From assembly GCF_036013645.1 (NCBI RefSeq), contig NZ_CP107869.1, forward strand, positions 10,292,001 to 10,356,000: DNA of 64,000 nt, written 5' to 3'. This DNA comes from Streptomyces sp. NBC_00490. GTDB taxonomy: Bacteria; Actinomycetota; Actinomycetes; Streptomycetales; Streptomycetaceae. A program made the position numbers and the translations under genes. The notes beneath the pieces were generated by a model. It saw only the letters and a program-made list of their open reading frames with translations. It searched no databases and was not told the DNA's origin. This document shows, piece after piece, positions 1 to 8,568 of the stretch (its first letter is position 1; every line of letters begins with the position of its first letter).

Positions 1-97
1 GGTGCCGACAGACGGCATACCGATAGCGGCGGTCCACCTTCGATGAGGCCAACTCACGTGTGACGGCGGGAATGCCCTACTCATATGGGATCTGTTC

Positions 98-1695
98 GTG
101 CTGAAGGACGTACTGTTCTCGAACTCCGTGGGGATGGTGCTGGACCGGTTGACCGAGGTGGGCGGGGTGGTTGTGGCCGAAGCCCACAGCGCCGTACCTG
201 AGTTGAGGTGCCCGGACTGCGCAACCGCCTCACATCGGGTGTACAGCCGGTACGGGCGGCGGCTCGCCGAGTACCCAGTCGGCGGGCGCCGCGTGGTGGT
301 GAAGTTGGAGGTCCGGCGGTTCTTCTGCGACGCACCCGATTGCGGGCGGCGCACGTTCGTCGAGCAGGTCGAGGGTCTGACCACGCGTTATGCCCGTGCC
401 GGGCCCGGCGTGAAGACGCTGTGGCGGTCTGTCGCGCTGACAGCAGGCGGCCGACCGGGTATGCGGCTGTGCCGCTCGCTGGCCGTGCCCACCGGCCGGG
501 CCCGGCTGCTCGGCCAGCTGCACGCGCCCGACGTTCCCGCCCACAGCCCGCGGGTGCTGGGTGTCGACGACTTCGCTTTTCGCCGCTCGCGCACCTACGG
601 GACCATCCTGCTCGACGTCGAGACCTCCACCCCCATCGACCTGCTGGCCGACCGCACCAGCGAGACGCTCGCCGCCTGGCTCACCGCACACCCAGGCGCC
701 GAGATCGTCTGCCGGGACCGCGACAGCGGTTACAGCCGTGCGATCAAACAGGCGGCACCGGACGCGACCGAGGTGGCCGACCGCTGGCACATGCTTCAGA
801 ATCTGTCGGCCGCGATCGAGAGGACCTGCCACCAACACCGCGCCTGCCTGCACAAATACGCCCTGGACGACGTGGGCGCACCCCCGTCGGCGACCGCACC
901 GCCAACGGCACTGCTGCCGCTGGCGCCGCCACTCGACAACATCCCCGCCACCCCGCTCATGCAGCGGGTGACGGAACGGCATGCGGCAATCCACCGATTA
1001 CGGGAGGCGACGTGGACGATCAGCGCCATCGCCCGCCGGTTCGGACTGGGCCGTGAGACCGTCCGCCGCTACCTGACCACCGATCTCGACGTGCTGATCG
1101 CCTCGGACCGCGACCGCCGCCCCCGCGAACTCGACCCCTACCGCCCCTACATCCAGCAGCGGTTCACCGACGGCTGCACCAACGCCGCCCAGCTCTACCG
1201 CGAGCTCCACGAGCACGGCTACCGCGGCAACCATCAGGCCGTCCGCCTCTGCATCCGCTCCATGCGCGGCGGCACCGCCGCGGCCGAGCCTCCCCGTCCC
1301 ATCCCCACACCGCGCAAGATCACCTCATGGATCATGAGACCGCGCGACGGGCTCAGCCGTGAGGAACAAGACCAGCTCGACGAGGTGCGCATCGCCTGCC
1401 CGGACATCGCCACCGCCTGCGACCTGGCCCGCGTCTTCACCGGCCTAGTCCGCGACCGGCGAGGACATCTCCTGGCCACCTGGGTCCGCGAGGCCGAGAC
1501 CACCGGGCCCGGGCCCGTGCGGGGCTTCGCCGGATTCCTCCGCCAGGACTGGGACGCCGTCCTCGCCGGCATGACTCTCGACTACAGCTCCGGAGTCGTC
1601 GAGGGACACGTCAACCGTTTAAGACGATCAAGCGGCAGATGTACGGCCGAGGCTTCTTCCGGCTCCTTCGCACGCGTGTCCTGCTGCGATCGTGA
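98..1695 (+). pseudogene. ISL3-family transposase, frameshifted near its 3' end
   Basis: The GTG-started frame shows the N-terminal zinc ribbon of ISL3 transposases (Cys38, Cys41, Cys77, Cys82) followed by a DDE-type core: Asp157 in GVDDFA, Asp207 in RDRDSGY, the VADRWHMLQN block, and the final Glu in GVVEGHVNR. Just after that motif, near base 1620, the family-typical tail (KTIKRQMYGRGFFRLLRTRVLL) continues in another frame to a TGA at 1693-1695. The initial frame instead runs on with unrelated residues to 1936. A one-base deletion explains this. All three catalytic acids are upstream of the lesion, so activity cannot be excluded. Terminal inverted repeats could not be delimited; the window starts only 97 bases upstream. 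Confidence 0.85.
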
Positions 1696-1803
1696 CCGTC
1701 ACGAAATTCCGACCAGACCCTTGAAAATCCCCAGGGCCGCTAATCTTCTGCACTTGGTTGATGTGGTAACCAGCACGGATTCGTCGCCAGTCGGCCGGGA
1801 TGG

Positions 1804-2382
1804 TCAGCCGAGCAGCGCGTGCAGCGCCGTCTCTGCGACTTGGCTCAGTTCGTCGCGGGTGCGCCCCGCGGCGGCCTGGACGGCGATGCCGTCGGAGATC
1901 GTGTGGACGAGGGCGGCGAGGTCGGCTGGCGTGTAGCCGGGCGGCAGGTCGTGTGCCTGCTCCAGGCGGCGGCGCAGGGCCATCTCCCCGGCCTTGCGCA
2001 CCGCGATCGCATCTTGCCGTACCGACTGTGCGTCGGTTCCTCCGGCCTGGACTGTCTTGACGCACAGGCATCCGTGCGACGCGTCGTGGGTTGTGGTGAG
2101 GTCGACGGCGCCGTGGATCAGGAGCCGGACGACCTCGTGGGCGGTGGGCGCGTCCAGCGCGGCGGCGGCGTAGCCGCCGGGCCCTTCGACGTAGCGGGCG
2201 AGGACTTTGCCGAAAAGTTCTTCCTTGTTGCCGAAGGCGGCGTAGAGGCTGGGTCTGTTGATGCCCATGGCGGTGGTCAGGTCGGTCAGCGTGGTGCCTT
2301 CGTAGCCCTGGCGCCAGAAGACATCGAGGGCGCGGTCGAGCGCGGTGTCGGCGTCGAATGAGCGCGGGCGTCCGCCGGGCAT
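1804..2382 (-). CDS. TetR-family transcriptional regulator
   Basis: A 192-residue protein. The N-terminal helix-turn-helix (about residues 8-50, with [21 protein letters not shown] and AFGNKEELF) is characteristic of TetR regulators; the rest is an all-helical ligand-binding domain with a C-terminal part resembling TetR_C. The ATG at 2382 was chosen over an upstream in-frame start because GGAGGAC lies 3 bases before it and the protein then begins MPGGRPRSF, typical of the subfamily. It is divergent from the oxidoreductase at 2496, and a long palindrome lies between the two genes, so autoregulation and repression of the neighbour are likely. The ligand is unknown. Confidence 0.92.
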   Translation of the reverse strand: MPGGRPRSFDADTALDRALDVFWRQGYEGTTLTDLTTAMGINRPSLYAAFGNKEELFGKVLARYVEGPGGYAAAALDAPTAHEVVRLLIHGAVDLTTTHDASHGCLCVKTVQAGGTDAQSVRQDAIAVRKAGEMALRRRLEQAHDLPPGYTPADLAALVHTISDGIAVQAAAGRTRDELSQVAETALHALLG

Positions 2383-2454
2383 GGTGTCCTCCGTTTCCCC
2401 CCACAGTTTTTTACCTATCGGTACGGTACCCCTTGCCCCCGACCCCGCCCCACT

Positions 2455-2486
2455 CCTAGTTTCATACCGACAGGTATACAACTAGG
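2455..2486. promoter_or_regulatory. Palindromic operator candidate for the TetR regulator
   Basis: A 32-bp dyad centred at 2470/2471: outer arms CCTAGTT and AACTAGG match perfectly, inner arms ATACC and GGTAT match perfectly, and only four base pairs mismatch. It ends 9 bases before the ATG of the oxidoreductase gene and overlaps its ribosome-binding region. A related half-operator, TACCTATCGGTA, lies at 2412-2423 nearer the regulator start and resembles the inner core on the opposite strand. Binding by the adjacent TetR protein would block the oxidoreductase start and could repress both genes. Confidence 0.7.
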
Positions 2487-2495
2487 GAGCGGCAC

Positions 2496-3575
2496 ATGAT
2501 CCGAGTCGGAGTTGTCGGGGCGAGTGGATGGGCTGACGGGTCGCACCTGCCCGCGCTGACCAGGCTGCCCGCGTACGAGGTGACCGCGGTCGCGACGACC
2601 AAGCAGGCCAGCGCGGACGGCGTGGCCGCGGCGTACGGCGTCCGGCACGCCTTCGCGGACGCCGCCGAGCTCGCCGCCCACCCCGACGTCGACCTGATCG
2701 TCGTCTCGGTGCGGGTGACCGGGCACGCCGCGGTGATCCGCGCTGCACTAGACGCGGGCAAGCACGTCGTGTCCGAGTGGCCGCTAGCCGTCGACGAAGG
2801 CGAGGCGCGCGAACTGGCCGAGGCTGCCACGGCGTCGGGCGTACACCACGCGGTCGTCCTCCAGGGCCGCCATTCCCCGAGCGCCCGATTCGTCGCCGAC
2901 CTGCTCGCCGCGGGCCGCATCGGCACGCTCCAGTCCGCCGTGCTCGTCGCCGCAGGCGACCCCTTCGGAGGGGACAGCATCCCCGCCGAACTCGCCTGGA
3001 GCCTCGACCCCGCCGCAGGCAACTCAATCCTCACGATCATGGCCGGCCACTTCCTCGCGACGCTGGAACGCGTGGCTGGCCGCTTCACCGAAGTCTCCGC
3101 GCGACTGCCCCGCGTACACGAACGCGTCCGGATCGGCGACACCGACCGCACCGAGGCCAACACAACCCCCGACCAGGTACTGGTGCATGGACTGCTCGAG
3201 GGCGGCGCCACCGCGTCGGTGACCATCCACGGCGGCAACGGGCGCACTCCGGACGGGTTCCTGCTCAAGCTCGCGGGTAGCACCGGCACCCTCACCGCCA
3301 CCCCCGCGGACCAGGGGCCGTTCATCCACTGGAGCGACTGGGAGATCCGCGTCGACGGCGAACTCCTGACGGTGCCCGACTCCTACGGGACCATACCCAT
3401 CGGCATCCCCGCCGGCCCACCCGCCAACATCGCCGCCCTCTACCAAGAGGTCGCCGCCGCCATCACCGAAGGACGCCGGCCCGACCCCGACTTCGAGGCC
3501 GCCCTGCGGCATCACCGGCTCCTCACCGCCATCGAACGCGCGGCGGCCACCACGACCCCACAGCAAATCCCCTAA
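2496..3575 (+). CDS. Gfo/Idh/MocA-family NAD(P)-dependent oxidoreductase
   Basis: A 359-residue protein beginning with the Rossmann fold: MIRVGVVGASGWADGSHLPAL (dinucleotide-binding GxxGxA-like turn). It continues with the conserved ALDAGKHVVSEWPLAVDEGEARELAEAA segment that corresponds to the EKP/EWP motif of this family. The C-terminal half (from about residue 130) is the alpha/beta substrate domain. Family members oxidise or reduce sugars, inositols or related polyols. The lysine of the usual EKP motif is replaced by Trp, as in a minority of members, so the substrate cannot be inferred. It stands alone and is divergent from its probable TetR repressor. Confidence 0.9.
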   Translation: MIRVGVVGASGWADGSHLPALTRLPAYEVTAVATTKQASADGVAAAYGVRHAFADAAELAAHPDVDLIVVSVRVTGHAAVIRAALDAGKHVVSEWPLAVDEGEARELAEAATASGVHHAVVLQGRHSPSARFVADLLAAGRIGTLQSAVLVAAGDPFGGDSIPAELAWSLDPAAGNSILTIMAGHFLATLERVAGRFTEVSARLPRVHERVRIGDTDRTEANTTPDQVLVHGLLEGGATASVTIHGGNGRTPDGFLLKLAGSTGTLTATPADQGPFIHWSDWEIRVDGELLTVPDSYGTIPIGIPAGPPANIAALYQEVAAAITEGRRPDPDFEAALRHHRLLTAIERAAATTTPQQIP

Positions 3576-4382
3576 CCCCTGCCGCAGCACATGCCCACTG
3601 TCAGTGCGCGCGGCGGGCAATGAGCCTGCCGCCACTGCCCTGCCATCGGGTGAATCCGAAGCCATGAGGATCCGTGCCTGATCGACGTGGACGGGGTGGG
3701 GACCTTCGGCGAGCATCTCTGGTCAGACCCCGAGCAGGGGGTAGGGAGATTCAAATATCCCCATCAGGTGCCCCCTGACAGGGGCCCTGCGGTGCCGGCA
3801 CCCGGGCCAGATCGCTGCCATCACGACTCGCACGGCAACACGGCCATCTGCTCACCGTCCGTCCAGCGCACGGCAGCCATCTCACTCGGGCTGCGCCACC
3901 CACCCATGCGATTCCGCTCCCCTTCCCGGCTCTTCCCGGGTGGCATCCATCCCCGTCATGCTCTTTGCAGAGGCAGCGGGGGAGGGGACACGCATGGCAG
4001 ACGGGGGAGCACCGAGGCAGACGAGATTGCGCCTGGCTCGGCACAGGCGCCGCGATCGGGTGCCGAGGGCTCGCCGGTGTTCCCTCAGGCTGGCGGCGAG
4101 GAAGCGGAGGGGAGAGTTGGACACGTCGGCGCCGGACGGGTCGACAAGCATGCGAAGCCTCTGGCGGAGACGGTTCTCTTGGTCGAAAACCCATCTATCA
4201 GGGCTTCATCCGTTTGTCAGGCCAACTGCCCAGTCGACGCGTGAGGTTAGAAGAGGCTCCTTGTCTTGCGGACGGTCGATGTGACGGTGGAGTCCGGCTG
4301 CTCGGCGAGAATGGAGACCGGGGCCTACGAGGGGGTTTCGGTCCGGCAGACGACTCGTCTCGCACTGCTGCTGTGGATCTGC
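3576..4382. other. Gene-poor interval with a probable transposase scrap
   Basis: No open frame here has convincing codon bias, start signal or family resemblance over its length. The only recognisable stretch is on the minus strand at about 4011-4151 (listed separately). A short proline/glycine-rich frame ending near 4405 on the plus strand is probably non-coding. Confidence 0.5.
4011..4151 (-). pseudogene. Remnant of an IS5-type transposase N-terminus
   Basis: The translated segment contains PLRFLAASLREHRRALGTRSRRL, which resembles the conserved N-terminal helix of Streptomyces IS5-type transposases (TLRFLADLLRRHRxxxGTRWRRL). Neither the helix-turn-helix nor the DDE core follows, so this is at most a short decayed fragment. 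The identification rests on pattern memory of that motif and is tentative. Confidence 0.35.
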
Positions 4383-5237
4383 TCATCCGATGCTTCGGGT
4401 GGTGAAGGGGTACAGCGTGCGCAGGCCCTCGTTCAACGCGTACGACAACGCCGACCCGTGGGTCTGCCTGGGGTACAGGCGGGAGGTGAGCTCCAGGGAC
4501 GGGTAGTTGCGCAGCCGTAGCAGCTGCGACATGCGGGTCATCGACCCAACGATGTCGGCGGCGGCCAGGTAGGGATCGGTGAGCTCCGCCTCGCCCGCGC
4601 CGAGGAACACCTTCGCCGCCAGGTCGTCGTGGGTCGTGGCGTAGTCGGCCTCCAGCGTGAACAGCAGATCCTCACATCCGCTGAGGGCAGGGCTACTGGC
4701 CAAATAGCGGCCGAAGGCCGCCGGCCGGGTGAGCAGGGCGAAGCCGACGAAGTGTCCGCCGCCGGAGAATCCCACGAGACCGTGGTCGTCGTTGAACCGG
4801 AACTCAGTCGCCAACCGCGGGCGCAACTCGTCGACCAGGAACGACAGCAGTGCATCGGCGCCACCGCCGCCCGTCGCCATTTCGCTGGACAGTGCTTCCA
4901 TACGCGCGCCGCCGGGCCCTGCATTGACCCATCTCGGCATCGGATAGAAGTCGTGTGTTCGACGCGCGCCGAACTCGGCGGGATCGCTCTCGTCGGGAGC
5001 GCCGACGCCGACCACGATGAGCTCGGCGATCTCCTGCACGGTGTGGAGCCAGTTCATCAGGCCGACGGCGAGCGGGAAGCTGAGGGACGCGTCTGTCACC
5101 CAGAGGACGGGGTAGCTGCGGTCACCGTGCTCGTACGACGGGGGGAGCGCGATGTGCACGTCGTGCGGCCAGGGCACATCGGTCCCCTGCATCCGTCTAG
5201 TGGGCAGAACCTGATATGTGTGCCGGGGCAGTGACAC
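4383..5237 (-). CDS. Alpha/beta-hydrolase of the putative esterase (esterase D / enterochelin esterase-like) family
   Basis: A 284-residue protein without a signal peptide. The nucleophile elbow GFSGG (Ser158) follows the NDDHGLVGFSGG strand-turn-helix, and a C-terminal His260 in RQTHGSA completes the expected catalytic arrangement; Glu216 in GAGEAEL or a nearby Asp may be the acid. The order of strands (YPVLWVTDA, IVVGVG, LVGFSGG, VFLGAGE) fits PF00756-type esterases, which hydrolyse carboxyl or thioesters. The start is GTG at 5237, preceded by GGGAGGT 5 bases upstream. It stands alone and its substrate is unknown. Confidence 0.85.
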   Translation of the reverse strand: MSLPRHTYQVLPTRRMQGTDVPWPHDVHIALPPSYEHGDRSYPVLWVTDASLSFPLAVGLMNWLHTVQEIAELIVVGVGAPDESDPAEFGARRTHDFYPMPRWVNAGPGGARMEALSSEMATGGGGADALLSFLVDELRPRLATEFRFNDDHGLVGFSGGGHFVGFALLTRPAAFGRYLASSPALSGCEDLLFTLEADYATTHDDLAAKVFLGAGEAELTDPYLAAADIVGSMTRMSQLLRLRNYPSLELTSRLYPRQTHGSALSYALNEGLRTLYPFTTRSIG

Positions 5238-5595
5238 AACTACCTCCCGCTGAAGCCAAGGATTGTTCGGACATTCGATCAGGGGTTCTTCACGTGTCGG
5301 AGAGCGCTCTGGTCAGCCGACGGCCGAGGTGTTGCACACCAAGGGGCCCACTGCAGGGACTCTCACTCCGGCGACGAACGGGCCACGGGCACGTTCGAAG
5401 TTGAGCCTATTCCAACCTGCCCCGCGGGCGCGGCCGCTGTCCCGTCATGTTCCGCCGACACGTGTGCCGCTGTCGGCAAGTGGCAACAGACGCACAGGTG
5501 AGCGAGCCACTGCCTGGCACAGACGAGTCGGCCCACCCCCCCTTGACCAGCAACAACGCCAGGTTGAAAAGGGCTCACTGGCGGCCGCACCTTCA
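5238..5595. other. Intergenic interval
   Basis: About 360 bases between the esterase and the deaminase fragment. Several frames are open but none has a convincing start, domain or codon pattern. The frame of the deaminase gene is closed by a TGA at 5565-5567, so the toxin fragment cannot extend far into this interval. Confidence 0.5.
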
Positions 5596-5622
5596 ACCAG
5601 CGCATGCCGAGGGCATCGAGAT
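5596..5622. repeat. 27-bp trace of a helicase-associated-domain gene end
   Basis: These 27 bases are identical to positions 20798-20824 and differ by one base from 10957-10983. At those sites the sequence is the antisense of the last codons (LDALGMRW) of a helicase-associated-domain gene. Here homology stops abruptly at 5622, and the sequence continues as the deaminase-toxin fragment. The trace therefore marks a recombination junction. Confidence 0.75.
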
Positions 5623-6269
5623 TCACAGGCAACTGGGGCTGGAACAACAACTGCCACAAGGAAGACCGCGACACCGCCACCAAGCCCCCCGCGGTCCAAG
5701 CGGTCAAGCACCTCTCCGACAAGGTCACGAACGGCGCGATCGAGGTCACCGGTCAGGCCAGCCTGGGGTTCCTCGACGGCCTGACTTTCGGCACCTTCAG
5801 CTATGCCAGTGGCGGACAGATCACCTGCCCCACGGCCTACAACTCCGCGCTCTATGCGACCATGGTTCCCTTTCCTCTCGAATGGGATGCCTGGGCTGCA
5901 AAAACCGCCATAGCCAACCCCCGGCATGGGCAGATTGCGTATGGGGAAGGTCGCCTGAGCCAAGCGGTGCAACTCCAGCGCCTCATCGACAAGAAAAAGA
6001 CAGGCAACTACGCGGCAGCACTCCTCAAGAGTGGCGAGGTCATTGTTGCGTCCGCCAACAAAGACTTTCATGCTGAAGAAAAGCTCCTCAACCAAGCAGG
6101 CAAGGACATCGTTGCAATCTACTCAGAGCGTCAACCCTGCAACGGCACACATAACTGCGCGGGAAAAATTCTGACTGCCGGTATCAAGTACGTCAGTTGG
6201 TCATTCCCTTGGAGCACAGACAAGGCTTCTGTTGGCTCCCCACCCGTTGGGCGTCGTGACCAGCGATGA
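5604..6269 (+). pseudogene. C-terminal nucleic-acid/nucleotide deaminase toxin domain, orphaned
   Basis: The 221-residue frame carries zinc-dependent deaminase signatures: His156-Ala-Glu158 (HAEEKLL) and, after the strand IVAIYSERQ, Pro178-Cys179 with Cys185 (PCNGTHNC). This HxE...PC...C arrangement is found in the toxin tips of Rhs/RHH-type polymorphic toxins. The stretch before it (VTNGAIEVTGQASLGFLDGLTFGT) resembles the linker preceding such tips. No Rhs core, signal sequence or secretion domain precedes it; the frame is closed upstream by TGA at 5565, and its ATG lies inside the helicase-tail scar without a ribosome site. No immunity gene follows. It is most likely a displaced toxin cassette; expression as a short intracellular protein is possible but unsupported. 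Confidence 0.7.
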
Positions 6270-6327
6270 GATGATCACTGTCTGTCCGGATCAGGACGTT
6301 GCTGTGGTCGAACGGTGGAGGTGTGCA

Positions 6328-7131
6328 GTGGGGCTGGGAACAGTGGTCGTCACCGGGGCAGCAGGGAACATTGGCTCGGTCGTGCGCCGGGCGTTGCGCA
6401 GTGAGGTGAGCCGCTTGGTCTTGCTCGACCGCGTTCCGCTCCAGGTCGAGGCCGCGAACGAGGTGGTCCATAGCGTCGATCTTCGGGACGCGACCGCCGT
6501 CGAGGCTGCGCTCTCGGGTGCGGACGCTGTGCTCCATCTGGGCGGCTTGCCGGACGAGGCACCGCTTGAGCATCTTCTGGACGCCAATGTGTTGGGCACT
6601 CACCATGTCCTGGAAGCTGCCCGACGTGCGGCGATTCCACGGGTCGTGCTGGCCAGCAGCAACCGCGTGAGCGGATTTTATCCCACGGCCCATCACACTG
6701 GCCCACAGGAGCCGGTGCGCCCCGACGGCCTGTACGGGGTGAGTAAGGCGGCTGTCGAGGCCCTGGGGCGGCTGTATGCGGACAAGTTCGATGTTTCCGT
6801 GATCTGCCTGCGTATCGGCAGCTTCGAGGAAGCGCCCACCGAGTCACGCCACCTGGCGACTTGGCTCAGCCCGCGTGATGCCGTCGGCTTTTGCCGCGCC
6901 GCACTTACTGCCCCGCTCTCCACGCGCTTTGCCACGGCGTACGCCGTCTCTGCCAACACCCGCCGCTTCTGGGAACTCCCCACGGAATCCGAACTGGCCT
7001 ACACGCCCATCGACGACGCCGAAACACATGCGTCGCACATCACTGACGCCGATGTCCCTGCCGATCCTGAAGCCCCACAGGCCGGCCCGTATGCCCTGCC
7101 CGAGTTCACGTTGAAACACATCCGGCCCTGA
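6328..7131 (+). CDS. NAD-dependent epimerase/dehydratase, uronate-dehydrogenase-like
   Basis: A 267-residue extended-type short-chain dehydrogenase. The nucleotide-binding motif GAAGNIG is at residues 10-16 and the catalytic Tyr136-x3-Lys140 is in LYGVSKAAVEA. The SSNRVSGFYP segment and overall length match uronate dehydrogenases, which oxidise glucuronate or galacturonate to the aldarolactone. The GTG at 6328 was chosen because GGTGGAGG lies 6 bases upstream and the Rossmann strand then starts at residue 5. Earlier starts would overlap the toxin fragment and add non-homologous residues. The gene stands alone, so a role in uronic-acid catabolism is inferred from sequence only. Confidence 0.85.
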   Translation: MGLGTVVVTGAAGNIGSVVRRALRSEVSRLVLLDRVPLQVEAANEVVHSVDLRDATAVEAALSGADAVLHLGGLPDEAPLEHLLDANVLGTHHVLEAARRAAIPRVVLASSNRVSGFYPTAHHTGPQEPVRPDGLYGVSKAAVEALGRLYADKFDVSVICLRIGSFEEAPTESRHLATWLSPRDAVGFCRAALTAPLSTRFATAYAVSANTRRFWELPTESELAYTPIDDAETHASHITDADVPADPEAPQAGPYALPEFTLKHIRP

Positions 7132-7206
7132 CTCGCCCTTGGCCCGCTGTTCGGGCGTTCCGGTGCTCTCCGAAGTGAGGAGCCAGCGCCCACGATGGGG
7201 CGTGAG

Positions 7207-7965
7207 TCATCCGGTGAGGGCGAGGTTGTGCAGTCGGGCGATGCCGAGCATCGCGGTGTGAATGCCGTCGCCCTTCAGACGGCAGTCGCGGAGGATCTTC
7301 CAGGTCTTCATTCGGGCAAAGACGTGCTCGACTCGTGCACGGACCTGCTTGTGTGAGCGGTTGTGCTCCCGCTTCCAGCGGGGTAGTTCCTCCCCATGGG
7401 TGCGGCGGTGCGGCATGATCAACCCAGTCCCTGGATAGCCGCCATCAGCTATTACGGTCGTCCGGCCGACCGCAGCCTTGGCTCCCGATTCCACCCACGC
7501 CTTGCAGTCGTTCCGGTTGCCCGGCAGTGGCCGTCCGACCACAACGACCAAGCGTGTGTCGGCGTCGATGACGACCTGGTGGTTGGTGGAGTATCGATAG
7601 TTCTTCGACTGCTCGGCCACCGTGTGATCGCGGGTGGGCACCAACGTCCCGTCGGCGATCAGCACCGTGCCTCTCGCGAACCGGCGTCGAGACGGCAATG
7701 CCAGCAATGGGCCGATGTGGCCGATGATCCGATCGGCCGCCGACTTCGAAATCCCGAACAGCAGGGCCAGCTGGCGCATCGTCAAGTTCGTGCGCCAGTA
7801 GGCTGCGACCAGGAGAATGCGGTCCTCAAGCGGCAGCCCCCACGGACGCCCCAGTCGTGGTTCGGCTGCACTCTCACGCTGCACCGTGGTCACCAACTTG
7901 CCGAAGCTGCGCGGGCTCAGCCCGGTGAACGGACCTATCCAAGACGGCTCCGACGCCGTGATCAC
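7207..7965 (-). CDS. IS5-family transposase (DDE_Tnp_4 type)
   Basis: About 252 residues from a GTG at 7965; an in-frame start at 8085 would give 292. The N-terminal part carries the winged helix-turn-helix MRQLALLFGISKSAADRII. The DDE core shows LIADGTLVP (first Asp), VIADGGYPG (second Asp) and the C-terminal RARVEHVFARMK with the catalytic Glu. The frame is intact and full length for this type, so the element may be active. Terminal inverted repeats and target duplication could not be defined from the flanks. It lies between the uronate-dehydrogenase-like gene and a small secreted-protein gene. Confidence 0.88.
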   Translation of the reverse strand: MITASEPSWIGPFTGLSPRSFGKLVTTVQRESAAEPRLGRPWGLPLEDRILLVAAYWRTNLTMRQLALLFGISKSAADRIIGHIGPLLALPSRRRFARGTVLIADGTLVPTRDHTVAEQSKNYRYSTNHQVVIDADTRLVVVVGRPLPGNRNDCKAWVESGAKAAVGRTTVIADGGYPGTGLIMPHRRTHGEELPRWKREHNRSHKQVRARVEHVFARMKTWKILRDCRLKGDGIHTAMLGIARLHNLALTG

Positions 7966-8056
7966 ACCAGCCACACCAAGATCATCACAGTCGTGGCCAG
8001 TGGTTACGGGACAACCTTTAGCTAACGACAAACATGCATTTGCATGCCAGTGGGCC

Positions 8057-8464
8057 CTATGCCGTGCCAGTCGCCCAACCGTCACAAGTAAGGTTGACTG
8101 TGCCTTCAGTTACGCAAACCTTCACGGACACATCTGTTCCCTCCGTAATGTCGTGCGGTACTGAATAAGTATTCCCGCTACCCTTTGTGTTCACGTACTT
8201 GAAGTCGTAGGAGTTCTGATCTGATCGAAATGGCGCCACGTCGGCATAGATGGTTACTGAATGGCCATCCGCACACAAATCTGTGGTTTCAAACGAGTCC
8301 CCGTTGGCGACAAATCGGCCATAGCCGCCATAGGCGCAGTTAGAGCCAGATGCCGCCGCCGGATAGAGCAAAATACTGTTACTGCCTGCGAATGCCGTGC
8401 CGGTGCTGGCCACGACACCCATCAGGAGGCAGCCAGTGAGGGCCAACGTGGAACTTTTCCTCAT
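8057..8464 (-). CDS. Small secreted protein of unknown function
   Basis: A 135-residue protein with a classical signal peptide: MRKSS, a hydrophobic core LALTGCLLMGVVAST, and a likely cleavage after AFA near residue 26. The mature part is rich in Ser, Tyr and Asn with four Cys (CAYGGYG, DLCADG, VKVCVTEG, LTCDG), consistent with two disulphides and a small beta-sandwich. No known domain is recognised. The transposase gene ends upstream on the same strand but spacing gives no sign of cotranscription. An extracellular structural or inhibitory role is conceivable but unsupported. Confidence 0.75.
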   Translation of the reverse strand: MRKSSTLALTGCLLMGVVASTGTAFAGSNSILLYPAAASGSNCAYGGYGRFVANGDSFETTDLCADGHSVTIYADVAPFRSDQNSYDFKYVNTKGSGNTYSVPHDITEGTDVSVKVCVTEGTVNLTCDGWATGTA

Positions 8465-8568
8465 GTCAATCCCTATGCCTTGGATGCGGTGAGATGGTCA
8501 GACCAGTGTGAGTGGTGAGTATTGGGCCTGTCGTTGTCTACGCGTCCACGGTTGCGTTGTCGCTGCGT

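Noticed and set aside
3687..4244. A 185-codon plus-strand open frame after the oxidoreductase gene
   Set aside because: Low-complexity composition, no ribosome site and no recognisable motif.
8033..8046. A perfect 14-bp palindrome CATGCATTTGCATG near the IS5-type transposase
   Set aside because: It lies just inside the 3' region of the small secreted-protein gene and no second copy is found, so neither an IS end nor an operator can be argued.
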